NCBI GenBank assembly: GCA_009785345.1
Contig: WQWL01000001.1
Location: forward strand, 1-64,000
DNA: 64,000 nucleotides
Reading direction: 5' to 3'
Origin: Oscillospiraceae bacterium
GTDB lineage: Bacteria; Bacillota; Clostridia; Oscillospirales; Oscillospiraceae
Position 1 is the first letter of the stretch. Every line of letters begins with the position of its first letter. Under the pieces are notes generated by a model. That model ran no database searches and had not been told where the DNA came from. It saw nothing but the letters and a program-made list of their open reading frames with translations. This document shows, piece after piece, positions 43,622-51,958 of this stretch. The position numbers and the translations under genes are program-made.

Positions 43622-44503
43622 TTAATCATCATCCTCTTCATCGACATCCTCGAAATCTGGTTCCGGTGTTGGAGCTGGTGCTGGAGGTTCTGGTGTCGGA
43701 GCCGGAGCTGCTGGTGCGCTTGGTGCCATGCCTTGAATATCATCAAAATTAATCATAATTCCATTACTATCACTACCCATGAACGTTGGAAGAACACCGT
43801 TCCATCTCTCAATCCACATTGCCAGCAAGTTAGTATCTGTAAGTTCTTGTGCTTGATAACGAAGAACATCTGCTTGTGCTCTAGCTCTCTCACGATCAGC
43901 CTCAGCTTCATGCATTACTCTTTGCAGATCTTGCTCAGCCCTAAGGGCGTTTTGTTCAGCAATACGGACTTGTTCAATTGCATTACCGAATTCAACAGAA
44001 AAATGGAAGTCAACAATATTAAATCTATCAAGTGTAAATCCACGCTCTGTGAATGCCACTTGTAATGCCGAAGTAATATCAGCAGAAACACGTGCACGCT
44101 CAGTTATTAGATTTTCAATTGGATATCGTGCTGTAATATCTTTCAGAGTCTCTTCAACTATTGGCCTAAGTATAATTGACTCGTATGCAATTCCAATTGT
44201 ACGAAACACTTCGGCTGAAGCATCCGGATTGAGTTGATAGTTAACGATATAAGTCATACGCACTGCCTGAAGGTCGCGAGTAACAGCTTCAGTTGTCATT
44301 TCCATACCAACTGTTCTGTTATTCATTTGTTGAATTTGTTCAATAAAAGGAACTCTAAAAGTCAAACCTTCACCAGTAGTTCCCTGTACCTGCCCTGCCA
44401 TTACACGAACACCTGTATGTCCGGGTTGAACAATTGTGATTGTAGCAGCCGCTAGAATGATTCCAAGTAAAACAATTACGCCAGTTAAGACCCATTTTTT
44501 CAT
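43622..44503 (-). CDS. Prohibitin-like SPFH/band 7 membrane protein
   Basis: This 293-residue protein has one N-terminal transmembrane helix (VLTGVIVLLGIILAAATITIV) followed by an SPFH domain (VQPGHTGVRVMAGQVQGTTGEGLTFRVPFIEQIQQMNNRTVGMEM, ...YPIENLITERARVSADI), a coiled coil rich in Glu/Arg/Ala (about 170-220) and a Pro/Glu-rich acidic tail (PAPTPEPPAPAPTPEPDFEDVDEEDDD). Such proteins form ring-shaped membrane scaffolds that organise lipids or proteases such as FtsH. No NfeD or protease partner is adjacent. Confidence 0.88.
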   Translation of the reverse strand: MKKWVLTGVIVLLGIILAAATITIVQPGHTGVRVMAGQVQGTTGEGLTFRVPFIEQIQQMNNRTVGMEMTTEAVTRDLQAVRMTYIVNYQLNPDASAEVFRTIGIAYESIILRPIVEETLKDITARYPIENLITERARVSADITSALQVAFTERGFTLDRFNIVDFHFSVEFGNAIEQVRIAEQNALRAEQDLQRVMHEAEADRERARAQADVLRYQAQELTDTNLLAMWIERWNGVLPTFMGSDSNGIMINFDDIQGMAPSAPAAPAPTPEPPAPAPTPEPDFEDVDEEDDD

Positions 44504-44635
44504 AAATTAATTTTTCCTCTCTTTTTTCATATCATATTTTACTGTAATATTATATCAGATAATTCTCTTTTTTGGAAATATCTCATATAAAATTTTTGTA
44601 AATATTCCACATAAGATTTGTAATATGTCATAAAT

Positions 44636-44665
44636 TAGACATCTGTCGTTGAGGTATGATATAAT
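44636..44665 (+). promoter_or_regulatory. Sigma-A-type promoter for the recombinase gene
   Basis: TAGACA, an 18-base spacer and TATAAT lie 36 bases before the start codon of the tyrosine recombinase. Confidence 0.6.
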
Positions 44666-44701
44666 TTACATAATTTCAACTATACATTAAGGATGATGAG
44701 T

Positions 44702-45706
44702 ATGGATTATAGAACTGAATCGCCTGAAATTATTCGAGAATTTTTGTTTTATCATGAGACAATAAAAGTTCACTCTAAAAAGACAATTGATGAATATTTT
44801 CTTGACTTGCGTTCATTTTTCCGTTTTTTAAAAATTAGTAAAAAGCTTGTACCGGAGAACACTCCACATAATGAGATATCAATAATGGATATAGATTTCG
44901 CATTTGTTGAAGCCGTAACAATTAATGACATTTATGAATATCTTGCGTATCTAACACGAGATAAAAAGACACAACAAAATAGCAGACACTCGACATATGG
45001 ACTTGCTGCAAGCTCAAGGGCACGAAAAACAGCTGTTATACGCTCATTTTATAAATACTTAACACTTAAATCAAATAATAATAGATTAAGCAAAAACCCT
45101 GTTGCCGATCTTGATTCACCAAAATTGAGAAAGACACTCCCCCGCTTTCTAACCCTTGATGAAAGTACAAAGCTACTTAGTAATGTTGATGGAGTGAATA
45201 AAGAACGCGATTTTTGTATTTTAACACTGTTTTTAAACTGTGGCCTACGAAGGTCTGAACTTGCAAATATCAACATATCAGATATAAGAGAAGACTCAAT
45301 AAGAGTGCTTGGTAAAGGTAACAAAGAACGCGATGTATACATTAATGATGCATGCGCCGATGCTTTAAACGATTATTTAGTGGAGCGTAAAAAGCATGCA
45401 ACAAAGGATGAACCTGCCCTATTCCTTTCAAGTAGACGCAAAAGGATAAGTACTTCAACCATCCATAGTCTGGTTAAGAAGCACTTAAAAGCTGCCGGAC
45501 TCGACAGTACAAAATATTCATCTCACAAACTACGCCATACTGCAGCAACACTTATGTTAAAAGGTGGCGTAGATGTCAGAACACTTCAAGAATTACTGGG
45601 ACATGAGAATTTGAATACAACACAGATATACACACATATTGATAATGAGGACCTCCGCGACGCAGCAATGCGCTCCCCTCTTGCCGGTTATAAAAAGAAG
45701 AAATAA
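44702..45706 (+). CDS. XerC/XerD-like tyrosine recombinase
   Basis: This 334-residue protein (start MDYRTESPEI; AAGGA 9 bases upstream) has an N-terminal SAM-like core-binding domain (FLFYHETIKVHSKKTIDEYFLDLRSFFRFL) and the catalytic domain with Arg (NCGLRRSEL), Lys (GKGNKERDVYI), His-x-x-Arg (SSHKLRHTAATLML), His (LGHENLNTT) and Tyr (QIYTHI). Size and motifs fit the chromosomal XerC/D family that resolves chromosome dimers at dif. No dif-like site or mobile element was recognised around it, so a housekeeping role is likelier than an integrase role. Confidence 0.88.
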   Translation: MDYRTESPEIIREFLFYHETIKVHSKKTIDEYFLDLRSFFRFLKISKKLVPENTPHNEISIMDIDFAFVEAVTINDIYEYLAYLTRDKKTQQNSRHSTYGLAASSRARKTAVIRSFYKYLTLKSNNNRLSKNPVADLDSPKLRKTLPRFLTLDESTKLLSNVDGVNKERDFCILTLFLNCGLRRSELANINISDIREDSIRVLGKGNKERDVYINDACADALNDYLVERKKHATKDEPALFLSSRRKRISTSTIHSLVKKHLKAAGLDSTKYSSHKLRHTAATLMLKGGVDVRTLQELLGHENLNTTQIYTHIDNEDLRDAAMRSPLAGYKKKK

Positions 45707-45731
45707 ACGTATATTTGAGGAGGTTGCACTT

Positions 45732-46478
45732 ATGCGATTTCAAGAAACAGAAAATAAGAACCTGCCAACCATCATCTTGTTGCACGGCGGCGGACTATCA
45801 AGCTGGGCTTTAACGAATGTCGTTGAAATATTGCAAGTAAATTATCATGTTGTCACACCCATTTTGGATGGTTATGGCGAAGATAGCAATCATGATTTTA
45901 TTAGCATAGAAGATTCAGCACAAAAATTAATAAGTTATATTGAACAACAACATAATGGGAAAGTATTTGCTTTAGGCGGACTTTCAATCGGAGCACAAAT
46001 CGTAACAGAAGTGCTCACACAAAGAGAAAATATTGCTGAATTCGCTATATTAGAAAGTGCATTGGTTTTACCAATCAAAGGAACAAAAGCATTAACAGTC
46101 CCCACGTTCAAACTCTCATATGGGCTAATTAAAATGAGATGGTTCTCAAAACTTCAAGCGAAAACCCTATTTGTCCCTGACACTATGTTTGAACAGTACT
46201 ATTCCGACAGTTTAAAAATATCAAAGCAAACACTGATTAATACCACACTAAGCAATGGCACATATGCTTTGAAAAATGAGATAGAAAAAACTAAAACGAA
46301 AGTGCTAGTCATCGTGGGTGAAAAAGAAATAAAACTAATGAGAAAATCTGCAGAACTACTCCATGGTAAAATCCCAAACAATAAGCTAATAGTATTGCCA
46401 AATATGGGACACGGAGAATTAAGCATGCTTCATCCTATGGAATATGCAGAAATTCTTGAAGAGTTCTTCGTAAAATAG
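45732..46478 (+). CDS. Alpha/beta-fold hydrolase
   Basis: The start is the ATG with GAGGAGG 8 bases upstream; the track entry's 31 earlier codons overlap the recombinase gene. The 248-residue product has the oxyanion region LLHGGGLSSWAL, a nucleophile elbow ALGGLSIGAQI (G-L-S-I-G, Ser near 87), an acid-bearing VLVIVGEKE and a catalytic His in LPNMGHGELSMLHP. It resembles small esterases or 2-hydroxy-6-oxohexadienoate hydrolase-like proteins; the substrate is unknown. Confidence 0.85.
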   Translation: MRFQETENKNLPTIILLHGGGLSSWALTNVVEILQVNYHVVTPILDGYGEDSNHDFISIEDSAQKLISYIEQQHNGKVFALGGLSIGAQIVTEVLTQRENIAEFAILESALVLPIKGTKALTVPTFKLSYGLIKMRWFSKLQAKTLFVPDTMFEQYYSDSLKISKQTLINTTLSNGTYALKNEIEKTKTKVLVIVGEKEIKLMRKSAELLHGKIPNNKLIVLPNMGHGELSMLHPMEYAEILEEFFVK

Positions 46479-46617
46479 ATAGCCCTGTATAAAAAAGTTT
46501 GAAGTCGTGTGAAGACACTTTGTAAAAACACTACGTCCAATATATGCTCACAATGTGAAGTCTGCTTTGCGGGTGCCGATAAAAACATTCGCTTTAAATA
46601 TGTTTTTTGCATTTTTA

Positions 46618-46646
46618 TTGCAATTTTTTGCAATAAAGATTACAAT
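46618..46646 (+). promoter_or_regulatory. Promoter for the AbiL-like pair
   Basis: TTGCAA, a 17-base spacer and TACAAT lie 19 bases before the ATPase start codon, giving the two-gene defence operon its own promoter. Confidence 0.55.
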
Positions 46647-46665
46647 AGGTTCTGAGGTGATTCAA

Positions 46666-47823
46666 ATGCTTATTGGTTTTTCTGTAGAAAATTTCAAGTC
46701 GTTCTTCGGCGTGACTACACTTAGCATGACTGCTACCGCTGATAAAGAACATCAGGAGTTCAACGTGATTCAAACTGAACACGGCAACTTCCTTAAAAGC
46801 ATTCTGCTTTTCGGTGCAAATGCGAGTGGCAAGTCTAATTTGATTGACGCACTGTATTATATGAAGACGATGGTTTCGTCTGCCTTTGACGTACAAACGG
46901 AGCATATTAAGTTATGCCACCCTTTTACCTTCAGCGAAGCGGCTAAAAATAAACCAACGAAATTTGAATTATCATTCATAATAGATGGGGTTACGTATGA
47001 ATATGGCTTTGATATTCTTAACAATCAAATCAGCCGAGAGTATCTGTATACCACGATAAAGCGAAGGACAAAAATATTTGAGCGCACAAGTCCTGATCAC
47101 ACAAGTATCAGCACTATAAAAAGAATGTCCGGCATCAATGTGTTCAAAAAAAATGTGCGTGATGATGTTTTGTTTTTGACATGGGCTGCATTTGCAAATA
47201 ACCCAATTGCAATGAAAGTTGTAGACTGGATTTCCAACGACCTAATCATTATTTCATCTGATAGAACTGTTTCACCCGCCTTTCCCTATACAGCAGTTTC
47301 ATTGCCATTTCTGAAAAAATCAGACAACACACTTGTCGGTATGAAAATTCCCTCTGACAGAAAACTAAGAGCTATATATTCTACCTTTGACGAAAATTGG
47401 AATCCCATAGGTGAAACTGATGTTCCATTTAAAGACTATGCATCAGCTGGAACTAAGACTATGCTAGATTTGTCAGCGGCATTCGGTGACAATGATACAA
47501 ATGGAAAAACAATCGTGATTGATGAAATGGATTTGCACTTGCATCCCTCTCTGGTTCGCCACCTGATTTCTCAAATTAACTCCATCGAGGATAATCGCAG
47601 TAATATGCAGTTGGTTTGCACAACTCATGATGTGTTGCTTTTGGATGAAGATATCCGTCGTGACCAGATCTGGTTCGTAGACAAAGATGAGCGTGGTGTA
47701 AGTAATCTCTACTCACTTAGCGATTTTAAAGATGTTCGTAAAAACAGCGACATTCTAAAAAGATATCTTTTAGGGGTGTATGGTGCTATTCCCTATTTAA
47801 ATCGAGGTAATGGCTATGCGTGA
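46666..47823 (+). CDS. AbiLi/RloA-like AAA ATPase, presumed phage defence
   Basis: The ATG after GAGGTGA is chosen, giving 385 residues; 37 codons of the track entry are upstream sequence. The N-terminus MLIGFSVENFKSFFGVTTLSM is typical of the AAA15/OLD-like ATPases. Walker A is LLFGANASGKSNLIDAL (about 47), Walker B TIVIDEMDLHLHPSL (about 287) and the H-loop CTTHDVLLL. With the adjacent RloB protein it forms a pair like AbiLi-AbiLii and RloA-RloB, found in abortive infection and restriction-linked islands. The two genes overlap by 8 bases. The defence role is inferred from the family. Confidence 0.85.
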   Translation: MLIGFSVENFKSFFGVTTLSMTATADKEHQEFNVIQTEHGNFLKSILLFGANASGKSNLIDALYYMKTMVSSAFDVQTEHIKLCHPFTFSEAAKNKPTKFELSFIIDGVTYEYGFDILNNQISREYLYTTIKRRTKIFERTSPDHTSISTIKRMSGINVFKKNVRDDVLFLTWAAFANNPIAMKVVDWISNDLIIISSDRTVSPAFPYTAVSLPFLKKSDNTLVGMKIPSDRKLRAIYSTFDENWNPIGETDVPFKDYASAGTKTMLDLSAAFGDNDTNGKTIVIDEMDLHLHPSLVRHLISQINSIEDNRSNMQLVCTTHDVLLLDEDIRRDQIWFVDKDERGVSNLYSLSDFKDVRKNSDILKRYLLGVYGAIPYLNRGNGYA

Positions 47824-48433
47824 AAAATATAGAAGGAAAACACCATTTCGACAGGCAAAAGAAGAGGTACTTATTGTTTGCGGAGGGCAAACTGAGAAAA
47901 AATATTTTGAAATGTTCAATCAAGTGTTCCGTCCATCACTGGGTAGCGTCAGCGTTATTACCGCAGTGGAAACGAAAAGCCCTATGCATGTTGTCGAGTA
48001 CGCTATTAAAGCACGCAATCGCAAAAACAGCTATAACGCAGTTTGGTGCGTGTTTGACAAAGATGACTTCATAGATTTTGATGATGCTGTCAGGCACGCT
48101 GAATCAAATGCAATCTGTGTGGCTTATTCTAATCAAGCATTCGAAGTATGGTTTATTAATCATTTTCGCATCTTGAAAGCTCCGCTTAGTCGAACTCGTT
48201 ATAAACATGAACTGAAAAAATTTCTTGCCTTCAATTATGATAAGTCTGCAGATGTAATTGACAAAATCAGTAGCATGCTGCTGACAGAAGAAAGAGTGCG
48301 CACAGCCATAACAAACTCTCGACTCGGATATGAGCGGCATAAGATAGAAAGTGCTATTATAAAACCATCTGCATTTGAATCATGCACTACTGTATTCAAA
48401 TTGGTACAAAGCCTTTTGAGCTGGACGAAATAA
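47816..48433 (+). CDS. AbiLii/RloB-like protein
   Basis: This 205-residue protein begins YRRKTPFRQAKEEVLIVCGGQTEKKYFEMF, the usual RloB opening, and continues with a TOPRIM-like acidic motif (VWCVFDKDDFIDF) and SNQAFEVWFINHF. RloB proteins are presumed nucleases or effectors acting with their ATPase partner. The second ATG is preferred, as GAGG lies 8 bases before it. Its 3' end overlaps a convergent small gene on the other strand by 38 bases. Confidence 0.85.
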   Translation: MREKYRRKTPFRQAKEEVLIVCGGQTEKKYFEMFNQVFRPSLGSVSVITAVETKSPMHVVEYAIKARNRKNSYNAVWCVFDKDDFIDFDDAVRHAESNAICVAYSNQAFEVWFINHFRILKAPLSRTRYKHELKKFLAFNYDKSADVIDKISSMLLTEERVRTAITNSRLGYERHKIESAIIKPSAFESCTTVFKLVQSLLSWTK

Positions 48434-48575
48434 ATCTACACCCACCTTCGCTCAGTGAGTCACTCAGCTTTTTACTATTAATATATTTATAAACAGAAAA
48501 TATAAGACCAAAAAGGGACACTAGGGCTATCCAGAACTGCCATTCTTTAACCCATATTAATATGATATCAAACAT
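48396..48575 (-). CDS. Small single-helix membrane protein (59 residues)
   Basis: This frame falls just below the ORF-track length cut-off. Its ATG follows the stop codon of the nucleotidyltransferase gene with no gap (TAAATG), and GAGG lies 11 bases ahead, so reinitiation or coupled translation is likely. The product MFDIILIWVKEWQFWIALVSLFGLIFSVYKYINSKK... has one clear transmembrane helix and a charged, Ser-rich tail. No family is recognised. It overlaps the 3' end of the convergent RloB gene. It could be a toxin-like or membrane partner of the nucleotidyltransferase. Confidence 0.5.
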   Translation of the reverse strand: MFDIILIWVKEWQFWIALVSLFGLIFSVYKYINSKKLSDSLSEGGCRFISSSSKGFVPI

Positions 48576-49283
48576 TTACAAATGCACCTCATGTATCCTT
48601 CTCAGTTTGTCAGTACGACTTACAGAATTAACTATTGACGCAGAAAGCTCATCCATTTTCTCAGACGCATGATAAAGAATAGTAAGTATTGCATCTTTAT
48701 TGCTACTTTCATTTGTCAGATTCAAGGAACGAGTAGTGGACACATCTTCCCTGTCTCCAAATCTGTGTATATTCGTTTTCTTTTTTTCATCTCTGACAAG
48801 CATTTGAATAACAATATTAAGCTGCATTAATTCTAGTGCAAGATGAGCAGCGGTCAAATAGTCATTTCGACCTAATTTTATCAGAACCATCACAGATATA
48901 AACCAAAATTGATTGACAATACTACCAACTTTATTTTCAAACGAATCTTCTACAAAATGAGTTGATTTCTTGGTTGCATTGATAAATGTCATATCAAACC
49001 GCCATCCATTTTCAAAGCAAACTCGAATTACACATTGGTTGTCATTCTCATAAAGCTCGTAACCAAAGATGTCACAAATACTTTTAGCCATCACATCAAG
49101 CCATTCGTTCAATTCAAAAATGGCATTGTCAGATAGATGAATTATCATATCGACATCGCTGAATACATCTAACAAACTATAATCAAGCATTGAACCAGAG
49201 AATTCAATGCTATCGATATCAGTATATATATTGACTAAATCCGTCATTTTTTCAGCGGCTTGTATTTGCCATAAATCCATCAA
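48576..49283 (-). CDS. Nucleotidyltransferase-domain protein, ANT(6)-like
   Basis: This 235-residue protein carries the nucleotidyltransferase motif SGSMLDYSLLDVFSDVDMIIHL (GS...DxD, about 29-50) and a later acidic strand WRFDMTFIN, with a helical C-terminal half. The layout resembles aminoglycoside 6-adenylyltransferase-like proteins, though these often have other substrates. It lies directly downstream of metF on the same strand and is followed at once by a tiny membrane protein gene. An antibiotic role is not shown by the sequence. Confidence 0.7.
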   Translation of the reverse strand: MMDLWQIQAAEKMTDLVNIYTDIDSIEFSGSMLDYSLLDVFSDVDMIIHLSDNAIFELNEWLDVMAKSICDIFGYELYENDNQCVIRVCFENGWRFDMTFINATKKSTHFVEDSFENKVGSIVNQFWFISVMVLIKLGRNDYLTAAHLALELMQLNIVIQMLVRDEKKKTNIHRFGDREDVSTTRSLNLTNESSNKDAILTILYHASEKMDELSASIVNSVSRTDKLRRIHEVHL

Positions 49284-49289
49284 ATCACC

Positions 49290-50156
49290 TCACTTGAAAA
49301 TCTCTGATAGATTATTCATAATACGCCTGGCAATGTCTGGCTTGTTCATTGTATAGATGTGTATATGGTTTACACCATTTGCTATGAGATCAATAATTTG
49401 TTCTGTCGCGTAAGCAATTCCTGCCTGATTCATTGCAGCAGGGTTATCAGCAAATCTATCCACAATAGCACGAAATCTTGGTGGCAGTGTTGTTCCGGAT
49501 AATTTACAGATGCGATCAATTTGACGCGCATTGATGACCGGCATGATTCCTGCAATGATAGGAACGTCAACACCATTTTTAAGTAGGCGGAACATAAAAT
49601 TGTACATGATATTGTTGTCAAAAAACATCTGTGTAGTCAAGAAAGCACATCCGGAATCTACCTTGATTTTTAAATGTTCGATATCCTCTTGCATGCAAGA
49701 GGATTCCAGATGTCCCTCAGGATAGCATGCCCCACCGACGCAAAAATCCCCATGTTCAAGGATTGCCTCTGTAAGCTGACTAGCATATTGATACGCTCCA
49801 ATTTTGCGTACAGATTCATCCGTCGGATAATCGCCACGTAAAGCAAGAATGTTTGTAATATTTCTTGTTTTTAGATCGTCAAGGACAGTTTTAATTTCTT
49901 TCTTGTCAGATGATACACAGGTTAGATGTGCCAGAGCTGTAATATCATTTACATTTTGAATTTCATCAGCTATTCTTACAGTATTTTCTCGAGTTGAACC
50001 ACCTGCGCCATATGTCACACTCATAAAAGATGGTTTTAAATCCGCTATCTCGCGAATTACTTGTTTAGCATCTGTTAGTAAAGATTCAGACTTAGGTGGG
50101 AACAATTCACAAGATACAGTTACGTTCTTTTGATTTAGTATATCAGTTATTTTCAT
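49290..50156 (-). CDS. metF: Methylenetetrahydrofolate reductase
   Basis: This 288-residue flavoprotein reduces 5,10-methylene-THF to 5-methyl-THF for methionine synthesis or one-carbon metabolism. Family signs are VSCELFPPKSE at the N-terminus, MSVTYGAGGSTRENT, LAHLTCVSSDKKEI, NILALRGDYP, GGACYPEGHLES, DSGCAFLTTQMFFDN and IAGIMPVINARQI. Length is normal. It lies 45 bases beyond pfkA on the same strand. No acetogenesis genes are near. Confidence 0.95.
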   Translation of the reverse strand: MKITDILNQKNVTVSCELFPPKSESLLTDAKQVIREIADLKPSFMSVTYGAGGSTRENTVRIADEIQNVNDITALAHLTCVSSDKKEIKTVLDDLKTRNITNILALRGDYPTDESVRKIGAYQYASQLTEAILEHGDFCVGGACYPEGHLESSCMQEDIEHLKIKVDSGCAFLTTQMFFDNNIMYNFMFRLLKNGVDVPIIAGIMPVINARQIDRICKLSGTTLPPRFRAIVDRFADNPAAMNQAGIAYATEQIIDLIANGVNHIHIYTMNKPDIARRIMNNLSEIFK

Positions 50157-50200
50157 ATAAAAAGATGATGCCTTTCAGTATTAGTGCCGAGTTAGACAAA

Positions 50201-51217
50201 TTATTTCATCAAGTCCCTGTCAAGGAAAGTTAGTGCAGAGAATGTATTATACATCTCATAATCAAAATCCTTTGTCAGGCCAAGTGCTTCTTCAATGTGT
50301 AAATCAATATACTTATCTCCACGCATGGCGACAATTCTTGCACTACTTCCTGATGCAAGTAATGCAACAGCATTATATCCCATTGAAGTGCCAACAACTC
50401 GATCACGCACATGAGGCGAACCACCGCGTTGTATGTGTCCAATCATTGTAAATCTTGTATCAATTCCGGTTTCTTCGATGATTCTCTCAGCAACTTGATA
50501 ACCTGATTCAGCGCCTTCTGCAACTATAACACAAAAATTATTGCGTCCGGAAAGACGAGCTGATCGAATGCGTTCAATTACGTCCTTATCAAAATCATAT
50601 TTTACTTCCGGTACGAGAATGATCGTAGCACCTGTAGCTACACCTACATCCAAAGCCAAATGACCGGCTTTTCGCCCCATTACCTCAACAACAGAACATC
50701 TCTCATGAGACTGCATTGTATCATTGAGCCTGTCAACAGCGTCTACGGCAGTATTGCAGGCAGTATCAAATCCGATTGAATAACTTGTGCATCCGATGTC
50801 ATTATCGATTGTACAAGGTATGCCTACAACTTTTACGCCATGTTTCGATAAATCTAGCGCACCTCTGAATGTACCATCTCCACCAATTACAACCAATCCC
50901 TCAATTCCCATATGTTTGCAAATATCTGCAGCGGCTTTTACACCTGCTTCAGTCATAAATTCTTTTGACCTCGCGGTATATAGCATTGTTCCGCCGCGCC
51001 CGGTTATGCCTTTAACAATCTTTTGAGTTAATTGAATGAAATCACCGTTTAATAACCCTGCATAACCATGCTTAATTCCTATACAATCAATTCCAAGACA
51101 TTCAGCAGCCCTAACTGCTCCACGAATTGCCGCATTCATGCCGGGTGCATCACCACCCGATGTTAGTACTCCAATTCTTTTTACAGCCGTGTTTTCAATT
51201 ATATTATCTAACTTCAT
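50201..51217 (-). CDS. pfkA: 6-phosphofructokinase
   Basis: This 338-residue ATP-dependent enzyme catalyses the committed step of glycolysis. The start MKLDNIIENTAVKRIGVL is taken from the recurrent AAAGGG-12-ATG arrangement; two earlier in-frame ATGs exist. Motifs include GVLTSGGDAPGMNAAIRG (ATP site), VVIGGDGTFRGA, GIPCTIDNDI with the catalytic Asp, EVMGRKAGHLALDVG, and IGHIQRGGSPHVRDR. It is complete and of usual length. Confidence 0.96.
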   Translation of the reverse strand: MKLDNIIENTAVKRIGVLTSGGDAPGMNAAIRGAVRAAECLGIDCIGIKHGYAGLLNGDFIQLTQKIVKGITGRGGTMLYTARSKEFMTEAGVKAAADICKHMGIEGLVVIGGDGTFRGALDLSKHGVKVVGIPCTIDNDIGCTSYSIGFDTACNTAVDAVDRLNDTMQSHERCSVVEVMGRKAGHLALDVGVATGATIILVPEVKYDFDKDVIERIRSARLSGRNNFCVIVAEGAESGYQVAERIIEETGIDTRFTMIGHIQRGGSPHVRDRVVGTSMGYNAVALLASGSSARIVAMRGDKYIDLHIEEALGLTKDFDYEMYNTFSALTFLDRDLMK

Positions 51218-51244
51218 ATCAATAACCATCCCTTTCCCATGCTT

Positions 51245-51274
51245 CGTCATTCTGCGACGACCCGCAGAATAACG
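51245..51274. repeat. Short intergenic palindrome (CGTCATTCTGC family)
   Basis: CGTCATTCTGCG and CGCAGAATAACG form a small hairpin between pfkA and the TIGR03936-type gene. The CGTCATTCTGC arm recurs at 61242, so this belongs to a dispersed repeat set. Confidence 0.5.
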
Positions 51275-51304
51275 TTAGTTTTCACGGACTATTTGACATC
51301 CCTT

Positions 51305-51940
51305 TTATTCGAATTTTACCATCTTTGCATCATATAGCTCTATACGCTTTACATCAGTGTGTAACGGCTTAAAATCATCACAGAGTGCATTTAACAAATC
51401 AACTGCATTTAGTGTCGGTTCTTGTGCGGAGATTTTTGCTGAAAGTAAAATGCAATCATTGCATTCAACATTAACATCTCTTATATGTGGAATTATGTCA
51501 ATATCCTTAGTCCCACGTTTTGTTCTTTTTGTAATGACAATACTATCTTGTGTGAGAACTGACATAATGTTACTTGCAAGCTCACTATCCACTTCCCTGT
51601 CATAATATAATTTTACTGATATTTCTAGCCATTTTATTTCATTGATTTTTCGGGAAGGAAAATATATATCTGTAATAATAATACCATCAGGAAGTTTAAT
51701 CGCTTTTACGTCTGGCAAGGATTCACCCATAATCGCAACATCAACGAGTTCGCATATGCTCTCAACACCAACCGAAAGCGGTAATGCAACAGAAATATAT
51801 GGATGCGGGTTAAACCCCTCTGAATATTTTAGCTTTATCCCGGCTCTTAGTAAAGCTCTTTGCAGTGTTGCAGTTAAATCCAGATGTGAAATATATTTAG
51901 CTCTTCCGGTTTTGGAATATCTCATCCTTACTTTACTCAT
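51305..51940 (-). CDS. TIGR03936-type (DUF2344) radical SAM-associated protein
   Basis: This 211-residue protein opens MSKVRMRYSKTGRAKYISHLDLTATLQRALLRAGIKLKYSEGFNPHPYISVALPLSVGVES, the signature of the family always found beside, or fused to, the TIGR03960-type radical SAM protein encoded just upstream. The pair is conserved in Firmicutes near ribosomal protein L21/L27 or RNase genes; its reaction is not established as far as I know. It contains no Fe-S motif itself and may bind RNA or tRNA. Confidence 0.9.
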   Translation of the reverse strand: MSKVRMRYSKTGRAKYISHLDLTATLQRALLRAGIKLKYSEGFNPHPYISVALPLSVGVESICELVDVAIMGESLPDVKAIKLPDGIIITDIYFPSRKINEIKWLEISVKLYYDREVDSELASNIMSVLTQDSIVITKRTKRGTKDIDIIPHIRDVNVECNDCILLSAKISAQEPTLNAVDLLNALCDDFKPLHTDVKRIELYDAKMVKFE

Positions 51941-51958
51941 ATTTTAACCATTCACTCT

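Noticed and set aside
44702-45706. Tyrosine recombinase as a mobile-element integrase
   Set aside because: Flanks show no attachment-site repeats, tRNA or phage genes; size and motifs fit chromosomal XerC/D.
48576-49283. Aminoglycoside resistance gene
   Set aside because: Only the general nucleotidyltransferase motif is clear; the sequence does not show the drug-specific features needed to claim resistance.
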